Origin: Herpetosiphon giganteus
GTDB lineage: Bacteria > Chloroflexota > Chloroflexia > Chloroflexales > Herpetosiphonaceae
Length of the DNA stretch: 64,000 nt
Reading direction: 5' to 3'
Assembly (NCBI RefSeq): GCF_016907925.1
Contig: NZ_JAFBCZ010000001.1
Location: 62,001 to 126,000 of the forward strand
Below the pieces are notes generated by a model. That model was given only the letters and a program-made list of their open reading frames with translations. It searched no databases and was not told the DNA's origin. Of this stretch, positions 9,797-19,667 are shown piece after piece. Position numbers and translations under genes: made by a program. Position 1 is the first letter of the stretch. Each line of letters opens with the position of its first letter.

Positions 9797-10223
9797 TTGA
9801 GCCAACCTCCTGCGATGCCTTGGTTACGAATTTGCACTTAACAGGCAACTTTTGGGCAGCGCGGCGCAGTGCTTCTTGGGCCACATCTTCGGGTACGCCG
9901 TTCAATTCGAACAACACGCGACCTGGCTTGATCACTGCGACATAGTATTCAACTGAACCTTTACCAGAACCCATCCGCGTTTCAGCAGGTTTTTGGGTAA
10001 TTGGACGATCTGGGAAGATCCGAATCCAAACTTTACCGCCCCGCTTCACGTAGTTGGTGATCGTCCGGCGGGCTGATTCGATTTGGCGGCTGGTAATCCA
10101 GCCTGCTTCGAGTGAGACCAACCCAAAATCACCGAATGCCACCGTCGCGCCGCGCTGAGCAATACCCTTGATATTACGAGGGCGGTGTGGGCGGCGATAT
10201 TTCATTTGCTTGGGCATTAACAT
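9786..10223 (-). CDS. rplP: 50S ribosomal protein L16
   Basis: L16 contacts A-site tRNA and is needed for peptidyl transfer. The 145-residue protein begins [20 protein letters not shown] and carries the signatures [20 protein letters not shown] and [20 protein letters not shown] start 3 bases after rpsC, with AGGGGT upstream. The S3-L16-L29-S17 order is standard. Confidence 0.98.
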   Translation of the reverse strand: MLMPKQMKYRRPHRPRNIKGIAQRGATVAFGDFGLVSLEAGWITSRQIESARRTITNYVKRGGKVWIRIFPDRPITQKPAETRMGSGKGSVEYYVAVIKPGRVLFELNGVPEDVAQEALRRAAQKLPVKCKFVTKASQEVGSNEG

Positions 10224-10226
10224 GGT

Positions 10227-10937
10227 TTACGACCCCTTGCCCGAACGAGTGTTGGTTTTTGGTGCATCGGCTGCGGCTGCTGCTGGAGCAGCTTGGCGTT
10301 CGCGTTGACCAAGCACATCGCCCTTATAAATCCAAACTTTAACCCCGATCCGGCCATAGGTGGTGTGAGCGTGCACCAATGCGTAGTCAATGTCTGCGCG
10401 AATGGTGTGCAACGGCACCCGACCTTCACGTTCCCACAATGAGCGGCTCATTTCAGCGCCACCCAAACGGCCTGAGCATTTGACTTTGATGCCTTGGGCA
10501 CCAAGCCGCATGGCGCGTTGGGTTGCTTGCTTCATGGCGCGTTTGTGTGAAACCCGTTTGCTGATTTGTTCAGCAACGCTTTCGGCCACGAGGTAGGCAT
10601 TTAATTCAGGCTGGTGAATTTCTTGAATATTCAAGCGCACCTTTTTGCCTGTGAGTTTTTCAATTTGGTTTTTGAGTGTATCGACGTTCGCGCCGCGTTT
10701 GCCAATGACGATCCCTGGCTTCGCCGTGTGGATGGTCACTTCAACCCGATTGGCTGAGCGTTCGATATCAACGTGGGCTACACCAGCGTTTTTCAACTCA
10801 TCGGCACCTTCGATATATTTGCGCAGTGCCAAATCTTGGTGCAGTTGTTCGGTATAGTTACGCTCGGCAAACCACTTCGATTTCCAATCTTTGATGATGC
10901 CGAGGCGGAATCCATTCGGATGCACTTTACGACCCAA
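10227..10937 (-). CDS. rpsC: 30S ribosomal protein S3
   Basis: S3 lines the mRNA entry tunnel and contributes to helicase activity. The 236-residue protein has an N-terminal KH domain ([20 protein letters not shown], with the GxxG loop) and the C-terminal S3 domain. An alanine- and proline-rich tail from about residue 212 is less conserved. The start is TTG, placed by GGAGG 5 bases upstream and the invariant [13 protein letters not shown] beginning. Confidence 0.97.
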   Translation of the reverse strand: MGRKVHPNGFRLGIIKDWKSKWFAERNYTEQLHQDLALRKYIEGADELKNAGVAHVDIERSANRVEVTIHTAKPGIVIGKRGANVDTLKNQIEKLTGKKVRLNIQEIHQPELNAYLVAESVAEQISKRVSHKRAMKQATQRAMRLGAQGIKVKCSGRLGGAEMSRSLWEREGRVPLHTIRADIDYALVHAHTTYGRIGVKVWIYKGDVLGQRERQAAPAAAAADAPKTNTRSGKGS

Positions 10938-10951
10938 GAGATCCTCCTAAG

Positions 10952-11030
10952 ATAATGATGAAATATGAATTATGAAGGATGAAGCGCATCGCTGCAAATC
11001 AGCTGCTGACTTCATGCTTCATAGCTCATA
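10952..11030. repeat. Imperfect inverted repeat with dispersed-repeat words between rplV and rpsC
   Basis: The 95-base gap between rplV and rpsC, genes that usually abut or overlap, contains words such as GAATTATGAAGGATGAAG and, further on, GCTTCATAGCTCATATT. The two halves are partly complementary. The first half matches the family found in many gaps of this window, for example 28453-28625 and 34480-34700. It appears to be one copy inserted in the ribosomal operon. Confidence 0.5.
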
Positions 11031-11032
11031 TT

Positions 11033-11374
11033 TTACAAGACTTCGCCGTCATCGACGATCACGGTAATGTGTGACGAACGCTTCAAGATACGATCACCAC
11101 GGCCACGAGCACGCGGCATGTAGCGCTTGAGCACTGGGCCAGCATCGACCATAATCGTTTTAACGACCAGATCCTCGGGTGACATTTGATAGTTGTGATC
11201 GGCATTGGCCTTGGCCGACTTGATCACGCGGGCAATTTCTGGGGCTGCCTTGTGGGGCAGATATTGCAAAATCCCCAGCGCTTCCGTCACATTTTTACCG
11301 CGCACGAGGTCGGCAACCAGCCGAACTTTTTGCGGCGACATGCGGAAGTTACGCAGAATGGCTTTAGCTTGCAT
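11033..11374 (-). CDS. rplV: 50S ribosomal protein L22
   Basis: L22 lines the nascent peptide tunnel through its long beta hairpin. The 113-residue product starts [20 protein letters not shown], and the hairpin tip is [19 protein letters not shown] near residues 82-100. ATG start 10 bases after rpsS. Normal length. Confidence 0.98.
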   Translation of the reverse strand: MQAKAILRNFRMSPQKVRLVADLVRGKNVTEALGILQYLPHKAAPEIARVIKSAKANADHNYQMSPEDLVVKTIMVDAGPVLKRYMPRARGRGDRILKRSSHITVIVDDGEVL

Positions 11375-11384
11375 TGCGCACCTC

Positions 11385-11672
11385 TTATTTTAATTTGCCG
11401 CGCTTGTCGGCCTTTTTGCCACCGTGCCCACGGAATGTGCGGGTCGGCGCGAATTCACCCAACTTATGACCAACCATGTTTTCAGTGATGTACACTGGAA
11501 CGTGGCGGCGGCCATCATGGACAGCGATCGTATGGCCAACCATCTGAGGGAAGATGGTTGAATCGCGTGACCACGTTTTGAGTGGGCGCTTTTCATTGCC
11601 ACGATTCATCGTTTCAACGCGGCTCAAGAGCCGAACGTCAACGAATGGACCTTTTTTGGTTGAACGAGACAT
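11385..11672 (-). CDS. rpsS: 30S ribosomal protein S19
   Basis: S19 in the small-subunit head pairs with S13. The 95-residue product begins [20 protein letters not shown] and includes the signature [20 protein letters not shown] and [16 protein letters not shown]. The ATG at 11672 is the family start; a 12-residue upstream extension is not supported. A 147-base gap separates it from rplB and contains a GGCGG/CCGCC hairpin near 11757. Confidence 0.98.
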   Translation of the reverse strand: MSRSTKKGPFVDVRLLSRVETMNRGNEKRPLKTWSRDSTIFPQMVGHTIAVHDGRRHVPVYITENMVGHKLGEFAPTRTFRGHGGKKADKRGKLK

Positions 11673-11819
11673 TCGTTTCCTTCCTTTAGTTGCAGTAGTT
11701 GTTGTCACTACTCACGAGGGAGAAGGCGCTGCACGAGTTATCGCAACCCAGTGCAGCGGCGGCCAAGCCGCCCTTGCTCCAAGGTGAGGAGCGCATCACA
11801 ACGAAGCGCTCCCCAGGGT

Positions 11820-12647
11820 TTATTTTTGCTTACGCGTCCGCACGATAAAGCGCTCGGTGCGGGGGTTGTGGCGGGTCTTTTTGCCCATTGCTGGCTTGCC
11901 CCATTTAGTTTTGGGGTTCATCCCAGTTGGGGCGCGACCTTCACCACCACCGTGTGGGTGATCAACAGGGTTCATTGCTGAACCACGCACGACTGGGCGA
12001 CGGCCCAACCAGCGGCTGCGACCAGCTTTCCCAATCATGATGTTTTGGTGATCAACGTTGCCGACTTGACCCAAGGTAGCCATACACTTGATGTGCACCA
12101 TGCGCATTTCGCCAGATGGCAAACGCACTGTGGCGTAATTCCCTTCGCGGGCCATCAATTGGGCGGTGTTACCAGCACTCCGCACCATTTGGCCACCACG
12201 ACCGGGGGTCAATTCGATGTTGTGAATTTGCGAACCGATTGGGATGTTGGCCAATGGCAAAGCGTTACCAACGCGAATTTCGGCGTTGGGGCCAGCCATC
12301 AACATATCGCCAACTTTCAAGCCCAATGGGGCAATGATATAGCGCTTTTCGCCGTCGGTGTAGTGCAACAACGCGATATTCGCTGAGCGGTTTGGATCGT
12401 ACTCGATCCCCGCTACTTTTGCTGGAATATCAAATTTCTTGCGCTTGAAATCGATCAAGCGATAGCGGCGCTTGTGGCCACCACCACGGTGACGGGTGGT
12501 GATGTGGCCGTGGTTGTTACGGCCAGCATGTTTTTTTAAGGGTTCGGTAAGTGCTTTTTCTGGCTCGAACTTCGTGATTTCTGCGAAGTCCGAGACAGTC
12601 ATGCCACGCCGACCCGGCGATGTCGGTTTATAGCGTTTGATGCCCAC
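11820..12647 (-). CDS. rplB: 50S ribosomal protein L2
   Basis: L2 is needed for subunit association and peptidyl transfer. The 275-residue product begins [20 protein letters not shown] and holds the L2 signature [14 protein letters not shown] near residue 225. The start is GTG, placed by AGGAGG 7 bases upstream and by the normal length. A longer in-frame reading (25 residues) overlaps rplW and is rejected. Confidence 0.97.
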   Translation of the reverse strand: MGIKRYKPTSPGRRGMTVSDFAEITKFEPEKALTEPLKKHAGRNNHGHITTRHRGGGHKRRYRLIDFKRKKFDIPAKVAGIEYDPNRSANIALLHYTDGEKRYIIAPLGLKVGDMLMAGPNAEIRVGNALPLANIPIGSQIHNIELTPGRGGQMVRSAGNTAQLMAREGNYATVRLPSGEMRMVHIKCMATLGQVGNVDHQNIMIGKAGRSRWLGRRPVVRGSAMNPVDHPHGGGEGRAPTGMNPKTKWGKPAMGKKTRHNPRTERFIVRTRKQK

Positions 12648-12658
12648 TGCGTAACCTC

Positions 12659-12955
12659 CTAGAGATCTTCGAAGATTTCGATCCGTTCGCCTGGAGCCAA
12701 GGTAACGATGGCTTTTTTCCAACTGCGGCTGTAGCCACTTTGTTGGCCATTGCGAGTACGGCGAACTTTCAACTTACCCTTGACATTCATGGTGTTAACA
12801 GCTTTCACGTTGACGTTGAAAATCTGTTGCACAGCAGCCTTGATCATCGGCTTGTTGGCTTCTTGTGCCACCTCGAACGTGTATTTGCCCTCTTCCATCA
12901 ACGCCGTATTTTTTTCGGTGATGACAGGGCGAATAATAATATCGTGCGCGTTCAT
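12659..12955 (-). CDS. rplW: 50S ribosomal protein L23
   Basis: L23 at the tunnel exit is the docking site for trigger factor and SRP. The 98-residue protein begins [20 protein letters not shown]. Of two in-frame ATGs three codons apart, the downstream one is favoured because AGGAG then has a 9-base spacer. It lies between rplD and rplB. Confidence 0.96.
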   Translation of the reverse strand: MNAHDIIIRPVITEKNTALMEEGKYTFEVAQEANKPMIKAAVQQIFNVNVKAVNTMNVKGKLKVRRTRNGQQSGYSRSWKKAIVTLAPGERIEIFEDL

Positions 12956-12967
12956 CGGTTGCATCTC

Positions 12968-13597
12968 CTACTTTTTGCCCAGAATTGTTTCAACAACGCT
13001 GAGTGCCGACTTGGGCAAAATCAAGGTGTCGTAGTTCAACAGATCCCGAACATTCAGGTAGGCTGCCAACAAGGTCTTGACATTTGGCAAGTTGCTGGTT
13101 GATAACGTGATGTTATCGCTCTTTTCACCCAAGGCCACCAGCGTTTTTTCGCCGACTAAAGGCAAGTTTTTCAACAACGCCAAGAAGTCTTTGGTTTTTG
13201 GTGCATTCATGCTCAAATCATCTAAGAAAATGATTTGGTTGTCTGCGTATTTGACCGAAAGCGCCGAGCGTACTGCCAAGCGACGCATTTTGCGTGGCAT
13301 ATCTTTGGTGTACTTGCGGGGCTTTGGCCCGTGAACAACACCACCACCTGAGTGATGGGGGGCGCGAATAGCGCCTTGGCGAGCGCGACCGGTACCTTTT
13401 TGGCGATACAACTTGCGCGTGCTACCACGTACTTCACCACGAGTCTTGGTACTGTGAGTGCCCAAACGTGCATTGGCCAGTTGGCGAATGACTGCTTGGT
13501 GCATCACGGGAATGTTAGGCTCGATGCCGAAGATGTAGTCTTGCAGCTCAAGCGTGCCGATAGCTTGACCGGCTTGGTTATAAAGCTTGGCTTCCAT
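12968..13597 (-). CDS. rplD: 50S ribosomal protein L4
   Basis: L4 reaches into the exit tunnel and in some bacteria autoregulates the S10 operon. The 209-residue product has the long loop [20 protein letters not shown] around residues 68-87 and the Rossmann-like L4 core. ATG start 10 bases after rplC. Normal length. Confidence 0.98.
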   Translation of the reverse strand: MEAKLYNQAGQAIGTLELQDYIFGIEPNIPVMHQAVIRQLANARLGTHSTKTRGEVRGSTRKLYRQKGTGRARQGAIRAPHHSGGGVVHGPKPRKYTKDMPRKMRRLAVRSALSVKYADNQIIFLDDLSMNAPKTKDFLALLKNLPLVGEKTLVALGEKSDNITLSTSNLPNVKTLLAAYLNVRDLLNYDTLILPKSALSVVETILGKK

Positions 13598-13607
13598 GCG
13601 TCAACTC

Positions 13608-14246
13608 CTATTTCTTCGTGGCCTTAGCTGCCCGTGAGACCATCACCAAACCATTCTTAGCGCCTGGCACTGAGCCCTTCACTAAGATTACGTGGCGTTC
13701 AAGGTCAATTTTTACCACTTCCAAATTTTGAACGGTTACGCGATCATTGCCCATACGGCCTGCCATACGCATGTTTTTCCATACGCGGCCTGGCGTGGTA
13801 CCTGAACCAATCGAGCCTGGGGCGCGATGGCGGTCGCTTTGACCGTGGGTTGCTGGGCCACCACGGAAACCGTGGCGCTTAACAACACCAGCAAAACCGC
13901 GACCTTTGCTTGTGCCGACGACATCAATCTTTTCGCCGAGTTGGAAAATATCAACATTTACCACGTCGCCGACAGTGTGTGCGTTCAAGTCGGTGGTTTT
14001 CACTTCGCGCATGAAGCGAACCAGCCGACCAGCAGCTTTCAGGTGTCCTTGGATTGGCTTCGTTACTTTTCGTGGTTTGATTTCGCCGAAGCCGAGTTGG
14101 ACTGCTTCATAGCCATCCTTGTCCTTGGTGCGAAGTTGGGTGACCACACATGGGCCAGCTTCGATCACGGTGACAGGAATGGTTTCACCTTTTTCGGTGA
14201 AGATCTGGGTCATGCCAATTTTGCGACCCAAAATACCATTGAGCAT
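13608..14246 (-). CDS. rplC: 50S ribosomal protein L3
   Basis: L3 is an assembly initiator near the peptidyl transferase centre. The 212-residue product begins [20 protein letters not shown] and contains the L3 signature [15 protein letters not shown]-like stretch ([18 protein letters not shown]) and [15 protein letters not shown]. The glutamine methylated by PrmB in proteobacteria lies in [10 protein letters not shown] start. Confidence 0.98.
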   Translation of the reverse strand: MLNGILGRKIGMTQIFTEKGETIPVTVIEAGPCVVTQLRTKDKDGYEAVQLGFGEIKPRKVTKPIQGHLKAAGRLVRFMREVKTTDLNAHTVGDVVNVDIFQLGEKIDVVGTSKGRGFAGVVKRHGFRGGPATHGQSDRHRAPGSIGSGTTPGRVWKNMRMAGRMGNDRVTVQNLEVVKIDLERHVILVKGSVPGAKNGLVMVSRAAKATKK

Positions 14247-14331
14247 TGGTTACTCCTTAGTCCATAGCGTGCGGAGCCTCTGGGCGACCAAGCCCAGCCG
14301 TATTGGCTATGGCTCCAAGCGGGATTCCCGA

Positions 14332-14640
14332 TTAGAGCTTAATTTCAATATCCACACCAGCGGGCAAGTTCAGCTTCATCAAAGCATTGATCGTTTGCTG
14401 GCTTGGATCGATCACGTCGATCAGACGTTTGTGGGTCCGAATTTCGAACTGTTCTTGGCTGTCGCGGTCAATGAAGGGTGAGCGCAACACGCTGTATTTT
14501 TCGATCTTGGTCGGCAACGGCACTGGGCCAGCGACCTGGGCACCGGTGCGTTCTGCCGCATCCACGATCTGGCGTGCCGACTGATCCAAGATCTTGTGGT
14601 CATACGCCTTGAGGCGAATGCGAACTTTTTGCTTTGCCAA
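14332..14640 (-). CDS. rpsJ: 30S ribosomal protein S10
   Basis: S10 belongs to the small-subunit head; in other bacteria it also works in antitermination as NusE. The product ends VDIEIKL. I place the start at TTG 14640, giving a 102-residue [19 protein letters not shown]. It lies 8 bases from AGGAG and matches the canonical S10 length and first residues. An ATG two codons upstream has only a 2-base spacer. It is the first gene after tuf. Confidence 0.93.
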   Translation of the reverse strand: MAKQKVRIRLKAYDHKILDQSARQIVDAAERTGAQVAGPVPLPTKIEKYSVLRSPFIDRDSQEQFEIRTHKRLIDVIDPSQQTINALMKLNLPAGVDIEIKL

Positions 14641-14705
14641 CGTCATTACTCCTAAGCGCAAAAGAAGGCAGGTGTGACGGGCACACCTGCCAGCCGTTTT
14701 ATAGC

Positions 14706-15908
14706 TTATGCGATGATTTCGGTCACGATACCAGCACCCACGGTGCGGCCACCTTCACGAATCGCAAATTTCAAGCCTTGTTCGATAGCAACCGGAACGA
14801 TCAACTCCACCGTCATTTGGATGTTGTCGCCTGGCATCACCATTTCCACGCCTTCGGGCAAGCCAATCGCACCCGTCACGTCCGTCGTTCGCACGTAGAA
14901 CTGTGGGCGATAGCCACTGAAGAATGGGCTGTGGCGGCCACCTTCTTCTTTCTTCAACACGTACACTTCGGCTTTGAACTTGGTGTGGGGCTTGATCGAG
15001 CCTGGTTTTGCCAAGACTTGACCGCGTTCCACGTCCGTCCGTTCAATCCCGCGCAAGAGTGCCCCCACGTTGTCGCCGGCGCGACCTTCGTCCAGCAACT
15101 TCTTGAACATTTCCACGCCGGTCACGGCGGTGGTGCGTACGTCTGGGCCCATCCCGATGATTTCAATCGTATCGCCAACTTTAACGATCCCGCGTTCGAT
15201 CCGACCAGTCACCACGGTACCGCGGCCTTTGATCGAGAACACGTCTTCGATGGGCATCAAGAATGGTTTGTCGATAGCGCGTTCTGGCGTTGGGATATAG
15301 TCGTCAACCGCTTGCATCAATTCTTGGATTGATTGATACTCGGGTTGGCTCGCATCGGTTGATGCGCTATCCAATGCGCCTTTCGCTGAGCCGCGCACGA
15401 TCGGAATTTCGTCGCCCGGGAAGCCGTATTTGGTCAGCAACTCGCGCAATTCCATTTCGACCAGTTCGAGCAACTCAGGGTCGTCCATCATGTCGACTTT
15501 GTTCAAGAAGACCACCATCGCGGGCACTTCGACTTGGCCAGCCAAGAGGATGTGTTCGCGGGTTTGGGGCATCGGGCCGTCGGGTGCCGACACCACCAAG
15601 ATCGCACCGTCCATTTGGGCAGCGCCGGTGATCATGTTTTTGATATAGTCGGCGTGGCCTGGGCAGTCGACGTGGGCATAGTGGCGATTTTCGGTTTCGT
15701 ACTCAACGTGCGAAATCGAAATCGTAATCCCACGTGCGCGTTCTTCTGGGGCATTGTCGATTTGATCGAAAGCGCGGAATTCAGCGCGGCCACGGAGTGC
15801 CATGGTTTTGGTGATGGCAGCAGTCAAGGTGGTCTTGCCGTGGTCAACGTGTCCGATCGTCCCAATGTTGATGTGGGGCTTATTCCGCTCAAACTTTTGC
15901 TTAGCCAT
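14706..15908 (-). CDS. tuf: Elongation factor Tu
   Basis: GTPase that delivers aminoacyl-tRNA to the ribosome. The 400-residue protein begins [20 protein letters not shown], with the P-loop GHVDHGKT, the switch [14 protein letters not shown] and NKVDMMD for guanine recognition, then the two beta-barrel domains. The ATG at 15908 gives normal length. It leads the ribosomal run here without fusA, rpsG or rpsL, which usually accompany it. Selenocysteyl-tRNA is normally carried by SelB, not EF-Tu. Confidence 0.98.
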   Translation of the reverse strand: MAKQKFERNKPHINIGTIGHVDHGKTTLTAAITKTMALRGRAEFRAFDQIDNAPEERARGITISISHVEYETENRHYAHVDCPGHADYIKNMITGAAQMDGAILVVSAPDGPMPQTREHILLAGQVEVPAMVVFLNKVDMMDDPELLELVEMELRELLTKYGFPGDEIPIVRGSAKGALDSASTDASQPEYQSIQELMQAVDDYIPTPERAIDKPFLMPIEDVFSIKGRGTVVTGRIERGIVKVGDTIEIIGMGPDVRTTAVTGVEMFKKLLDEGRAGDNVGALLRGIERTDVERGQVLAKPGSIKPHTKFKAEVYVLKKEEGGRHSPFFSGYRPQFYVRTTDVTGAIGLPEGVEMVMPGDNIQMTVELIVPVAIEQGLKFAIREGGRTVGAGIVTEIIA

Positions 15909-16105
15909 GTCGTTTGTGGCTCCTGCTATTACAAATACCGTTAGCCGCTGACAAAAAGACAACGGAACAGGAATGGAAAATTGGTAGTCGCGCCCTGCGG
16001 CCCCTTAATTGACCATTCCCTACGTGGTTCTACGTTATGGTGTGCGGGGTACACTTACCCAGATAAAGTTGACTTGTTTAAATGTCACAACTCGCACGAA
16101 AGCCG

Positions 16106-16135
16106 ATTATAACACACCTTTTAGCGGAAACGCAA
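16106..16135 (-). promoter_or_regulatory. Putative promoter of the tuf-ribosomal operon
   Basis: On the minus strand there is a perfect TATAAT at 16111-16106. A weak -35 (TTGCGT) lies 18 bases upstream at 16135-16130. It is about 200 bases ahead of tuf and downstream of the selenocysteine tRNA. The -10 is convincing, the -35 is not. Confidence 0.5.
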
Positions 16136-16175
16136 ATAACCGCTTGCAAACAATCTTGGCTTGTTAATCGAGCGT

Positions 16176-16272
16176 TGGCGGGAGCACGTGCGAATCGAAC
16201 ACACCAACGCTATTCGTCATAGCGCCGACCAATTTTGAAGACTGACGAGGCCACCAGACCCCATGTACTCCC
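16176..16272 (-). tRNA. selC: Selenocysteine tRNA, tRNA-Sec(TCA)
   Basis: A 97-base gene including the encoded CCA. Acceptor arms GGGAGTAC and GTGCTCCC pair over 8 bases, which is the bacterial tRNA-Sec length. The D stem is 6 base pairs (GGGGTC/GGCCTC) with a 4-base loop. The anticodon loop CTTCAAA shows TCA. A long variable arm built on GCTAT/ATAGC and a 5-bp T stem (GTGTG/CGCAC) follow. All depart from canonical tRNAs in the way tRNA-Sec does. It lies 32 bases after a DUF72 gene on the same strand and may be cotranscribed with it. No sel genes lie in the window. Confidence 0.93.
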
Positions 16273-16304
16273 ATCAGCAACAGTACCACGAAGCGCTGGT
16301 TTGA

Positions 16305-17156
16305 TCAAAAGAGCGATAGTTGTTGGATTGGTGCTGGCGGCGTTGGCAAGGGATAATCAACGCCGCGCGCAACCAACGCTTGAGCCAACATCTCGCACAT
16401 TTCTGGCGAACGCTCTTCAACGGGGCAATGCATAAACGCATAAACTGTTAGGCCGTCGCTCAGCATGGCCACAATCGTATCAGCCCATTGCTCCAGCAGC
16501 GGACGATCAATCGCCAAATCGGGGTGGCCCATAAAGCGCAACAACACAAATGGCGCAGTTACATCAACATGATAAGGAACTGTGGGCTTTTTACGCCGCG
16601 CATCTAAAATGACTTGATCCGTGGTTGCCCCAGTGTTAATCGGTCGCACATCGACCAACACTCGCCCAGCCCCATGCTCAGCCAACAGGCCATTCAAACG
16701 CTGGGCTGCTTGCGACGCAAACCAACCGCGATGGCGCACCTCAACCGCCAAAGGCACAGTCCGATCCCAAGCCGCGAGCCAGGTTTGCAAATCGCCAAAT
16801 TGGGCAGGGCTATAGCTTGGGCCAAGTTGCAGAAAAATCGGGCCAAGTTTTTCGCCCAAGAATTGCATTTGGGCCACAAAGGCCTTGGTTGCAGCAATCT
16901 GCTGGGTTAAATTGCCGCTATGGCTAATTGCTCTCGGCACTTTTGGGCAAAAACGAAAATTGCTCGGCGTATCGCTGGCCCAACGCGCAACCGTCGGCTG
17001 GTCGGGCACTGCATAAAACGTCGCGTTAATTTCCACCGTCGTCAGCCGTTCAGCATAGGCCTTGAGCATATCGCCATTGCTCGTGCCAGTAGGCAAAAAT
17101 TGGCCAACCCAAGGCCGGTAGCCCCAAATCGCACAGCCAAGATACATATTCGACAT
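16305..17156 (-). CDS. DUF72 (YecE-type) family protein
   Basis: A 283-residue cytoplasmic protein of the DUF72/YecE family, a TIM-barrel fold of unknown biochemical role. Family marks are the opening YLGCAIWGYRPWVGQF, the strand TTVEINATFYAVPDQPT, FCPKVPRAISH, and AVEVRHRGWF in the middle. GGGGAG 8 bases before the ATG at 17156 supports this start over one three codons upstream. It is divergent from the ketoacyl synthase gene. Any link with the adjacent selC is only positional. Confidence 0.88.
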   Translation of the reverse strand: MSNMYLGCAIWGYRPWVGQFLPTGTSNGDMLKAYAERLTTVEINATFYAVPDQPTVARWASDTPSNFRFCPKVPRAISHSGNLTQQIAATKAFVAQMQFLGEKLGPIFLQLGPSYSPAQFGDLQTWLAAWDRTVPLAVEVRHRGWFASQAAQRLNGLLAEHGAGRVLVDVRPINTGATTDQVILDARRKKPTVPYHVDVTAPFVLLRFMGHPDLAIDRPLLEQWADTIVAMLSDGLTVYAFMHCPVEERSPEMCEMLAQALVARGVDYPLPTPPAPIQQLSLF

Positions 17157-17262
17157 TGGATACACTCCCCGCTACAATGAGCGTAGCATCATAACCCCGA
17201 AACCGCCAAGCCATACCACGTCAATGGAGCCTGTGGTAGGTCGGCAGCGCAGAGGAGCCTCT

Positions 17263-18459
17263 ATGAAACAGCGAGTTGTCATCACCGGAATCGGGATTTG
17301 CAGCGCCCTTGGGAATGATATTGAAACGTATTGGGCCGCCTTGCTCGCTGGTCAAAGTGGGGTTAAACCACTGCCCGAGCTAGCACCCTATAAAGATCCG
17401 GTGGTTGGTGGCGCAACCCCCGAGTTACCGCTACTCACCAGCCATCGTCGCCAACCAGATCGCATGATCACCTTGGCCCACCACGCCGTGGAGCAAGCCA
17501 TCGCTATGGCCCAAGGCCTACCCCAAGATACCGCCGTCTTATGGGGCACAGGCTATACCACGATTTCAACCATCGAAGCCTGTTATGAAAATTGGTTTAC
17601 TAATGGCAAAGTACGTGCCGATACCGTGCCAGCCTGTATGCCAGCCGCCGTGCTGCCACACCTCTGCACGGTCTTCGATTTACACGGCCCTAGCACGTTA
17701 ATTTCGGCAACCTGCGCCTCTGGCTTGCAAGCAATTGGCATCGCCGCCGATTTGATTCGGGCTGGCGTAATTGAAACCGCTGTTGCAGGAGCATCCGATG
17801 CGCCACTAACCAAAGGTATGTTTGCTGCCTGGAAACCACTGCGCGTGCTGGCAACCGATCTGAGCGACCCAAATCGGGCTTGTCGTCCATTTAGCGCCGA
17901 TCGCAATGGCTTAGTGCTGGCCGAAGGTGCTGGAGCCTTTGTGCTCGAAAGCCTTGAGCATGCCCAAGCCCGCAAGGCACCGATTCTGGCCGAGATCGTT
18001 GCTTCTGCTGCTACGACGGCCAGCGGCAGCATCGTCGCACCCGATTTGGAGCATCAGACATTAACATTAACCAAAGCCTTACAACGGGCCAATATGAGCA
18101 TTCACGATGTCGATTATATTAATGCTCATGCAACGGGTACCAAGCTTGGCGATGCAGCTGAAGCAGCAACCATCAAGGCCGTCTTTGGCCAACGAGCGCA
18201 GCATGTGCCAATCTCCGCCATCAAAGGCGCAACCGGCCATGCGATGGGTGCAAGCTCGGCGCTCGAAGCCATTGCCACCATCTTAGCCTTGCGCGATCAA
18301 ATCTTGCCGCCAACCATCAATTGGCAAGCTGGCGACCCTGATTGCGATTTGGATTTTGTGGTTGAAGGCGCACGCAAGCAGCCAATTAATCTCGCCGTTA
18401 AAGAATCGTTTGGTTTTGGTGGCTCAAACGCTGTTTTAGTGCTACGTCGCTGGGTATAA
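17263..18459 (+). CDS. fabF: Beta-ketoacyl-ACP synthase II-type enzyme
   Basis: Condensing enzyme of the thiolase fold that elongates an acyl chain with malonyl-ACP. In the 398-residue protein the catalytic triad is visible: Cys151 in SATCASG, His289 in NAHATGT, His326 in KGATGHAMGA. The C-terminal GFGGSNAVLV is also typical. ATG at 17263 with AGGAG upstream. It stands alone rather than among fab genes, so a role in a special lipid or polyketide is possible; the gene symbol is by family. Confidence 0.85.
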   Translation: MKQRVVITGIGICSALGNDIETYWAALLAGQSGVKPLPELAPYKDPVVGGATPELPLLTSHRRQPDRMITLAHHAVEQAIAMAQGLPQDTAVLWGTGYTTISTIEACYENWFTNGKVRADTVPACMPAAVLPHLCTVFDLHGPSTLISATCASGLQAIGIAADLIRAGVIETAVAGASDAPLTKGMFAAWKPLRVLATDLSDPNRACRPFSADRNGLVLAEGAGAFVLESLEHAQARKAPILAEIVASAATTASGSIVAPDLEHQTLTLTKALQRANMSIHDVDYINAHATGTKLGDAAEAATIKAVFGQRAQHVPISAIKGATGHAMGASSALEAIATILALRDQILPPTINWQAGDPDCDLDFVVEGARKQPINLAVKESFGFGGSNAVLVLRRWV

Positions 18460-18523
18460 TTGACGCAGCAAATTTGCCACCAGTATAATTTCTCTTACGC
18501 AGCACCAGCGAATTGGAGGGCCA

Positions 18524-19567
18524 ATGGCAGCCGATAAAGACGCATTATTAAAAGAATTGCGTGACCAACAAGACCGCATTCGTCGCCAAATGACCGAACT
18601 CGATGCCTTGATTCGCCAAAATCAAGCAGAAGTCGATAAAATGTCGCAACGCGAAATGTCAGTTTCCAGCCGCCGTCGCGATATGGAAGTCAATTTCGAG
18701 CGCTACGAAAAAGTTGATATTAAAAATTTCTATACCTCAGCCCAAGAGGTGCAAACCCGCGTGCAAATGATGCGCAGTCAAGTTGAGCAATTGCAAACCA
18801 AGCAACAATTGCTGCGCGAGCAACAAGATACGCTGCAAAAATTGATTCAAAGCCTCGATGAAGTCAGCGTTGTCGCCGAAACAACCATCTCGAATTTGCC
18901 CCAAGTTGACCCACAAGAGCAAATTGCGGCAATTATTCAGGCCCAAGAAAAAGAGCGCCTGCGGATTTCGCTACAAATGCACGATGGCCCAGCTCAATCG
19001 ATGAGCAACTTGGTGCTCCGTGCCGAAATTTGCGAACGCTTTCTTGACCACGATACTAATCAAGCACGCTCAGAGATGGCCAGCCTCAAAACTGCCATCA
19101 ATACGGTGTTGCAAGATACGCGGCGGTTTATCTTTGATCTGCGTCCGATGACCCTTGATGATCTTGGTTTGCTGCCGACGCTCAAACGCTATGGCCAAGA
19201 ATTTGGCGATAAAAACGGCATTGAAATCAATCTTATGGTGCAAGGCTTGGAATCACGCTTGCCAAGCCATTATGAAGTAACCATTTTCCGCTTTGTCCAA
19301 GAAGCCTTGAATAATGTCCAACGCCATGCCAATGCATCGCATGTTCGCATTATCCTTGAGGCCGACCCAAGCAAAATTCAGATTGCAATTGAGGATGATG
19401 GCGCTGGTTTTCATGTGGCCGAAACCCTCAATGATCCCACTGGCAAGCGCAATATGGGTATCGCCAGCCTCCGCCAACAAGCAGAAGTCTTGTTGCGCGG
19501 CCAAATGGGCATAGAAAGCACGGTAGGCCGGGGTACGCGGGTTGTGGCAGTGGTGCCTGCACCCTAG
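18524..19567 (+). CDS. Soluble DegS/NreB-type sensor histidine kinase
   Basis: A 347-residue kinase with no membrane span. Residues 1-120 are charged and helical, most likely a coiled coil. The HisKA_3 helix ERLRISLQMHDGPAQSM places the phosphoacceptor at His153. The HATPase domain follows, with the N box FVQEALNNVQRHA, a G1 box (EDDGAGF) and a G2 segment (GIASLRQQAEVL). GGAGG precedes the ATG. No response regulator is adjacent; the two pilin genes lie immediately downstream, so control of pili is a guess. Confidence 0.88.
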   Translation: MAADKDALLKELRDQQDRIRRQMTELDALIRQNQAEVDKMSQREMSVSSRRRDMEVNFERYEKVDIKNFYTSAQEVQTRVQMMRSQVEQLQTKQQLLREQQDTLQKLIQSLDEVSVVAETTISNLPQVDPQEQIAAIIQAQEKERLRISLQMHDGPAQSMSNLVLRAEICERFLDHDTNQARSEMASLKTAINTVLQDTRRFIFDLRPMTLDDLGLLPTLKRYGQEFGDKNGIEINLMVQGLESRLPSHYEVTIFRFVQEALNNVQRHANASHVRIILEADPSKIQIAIEDDGAGFHVAETLNDPTGKRNMGIASLRQQAEVLLRGQMGIESTVGRGTRVVAVVPAP

Positions 19568-19596
19568 TCACCCCTAACGATAGTACTAACATCCTA

Positions 19597-19625
19597 TTGT
19601 CGTTCAGACTCGGGTCGGATATGAT
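19597..19625 (+). promoter_or_regulatory. Promoter of first pilin gene
   Basis: -35 TTGTCG at 19597-19602, a 17-base spacer, and -10 TATGAT at 19620-19625. The same arrangement is conserved before the second copy while the spacer sequence differs, which supports function. Confidence 0.7.
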
Positions 19626-19667
19626 GTCCACATCGTAATTATTTTCTTTCTCTCAAGGAGAACCGCA

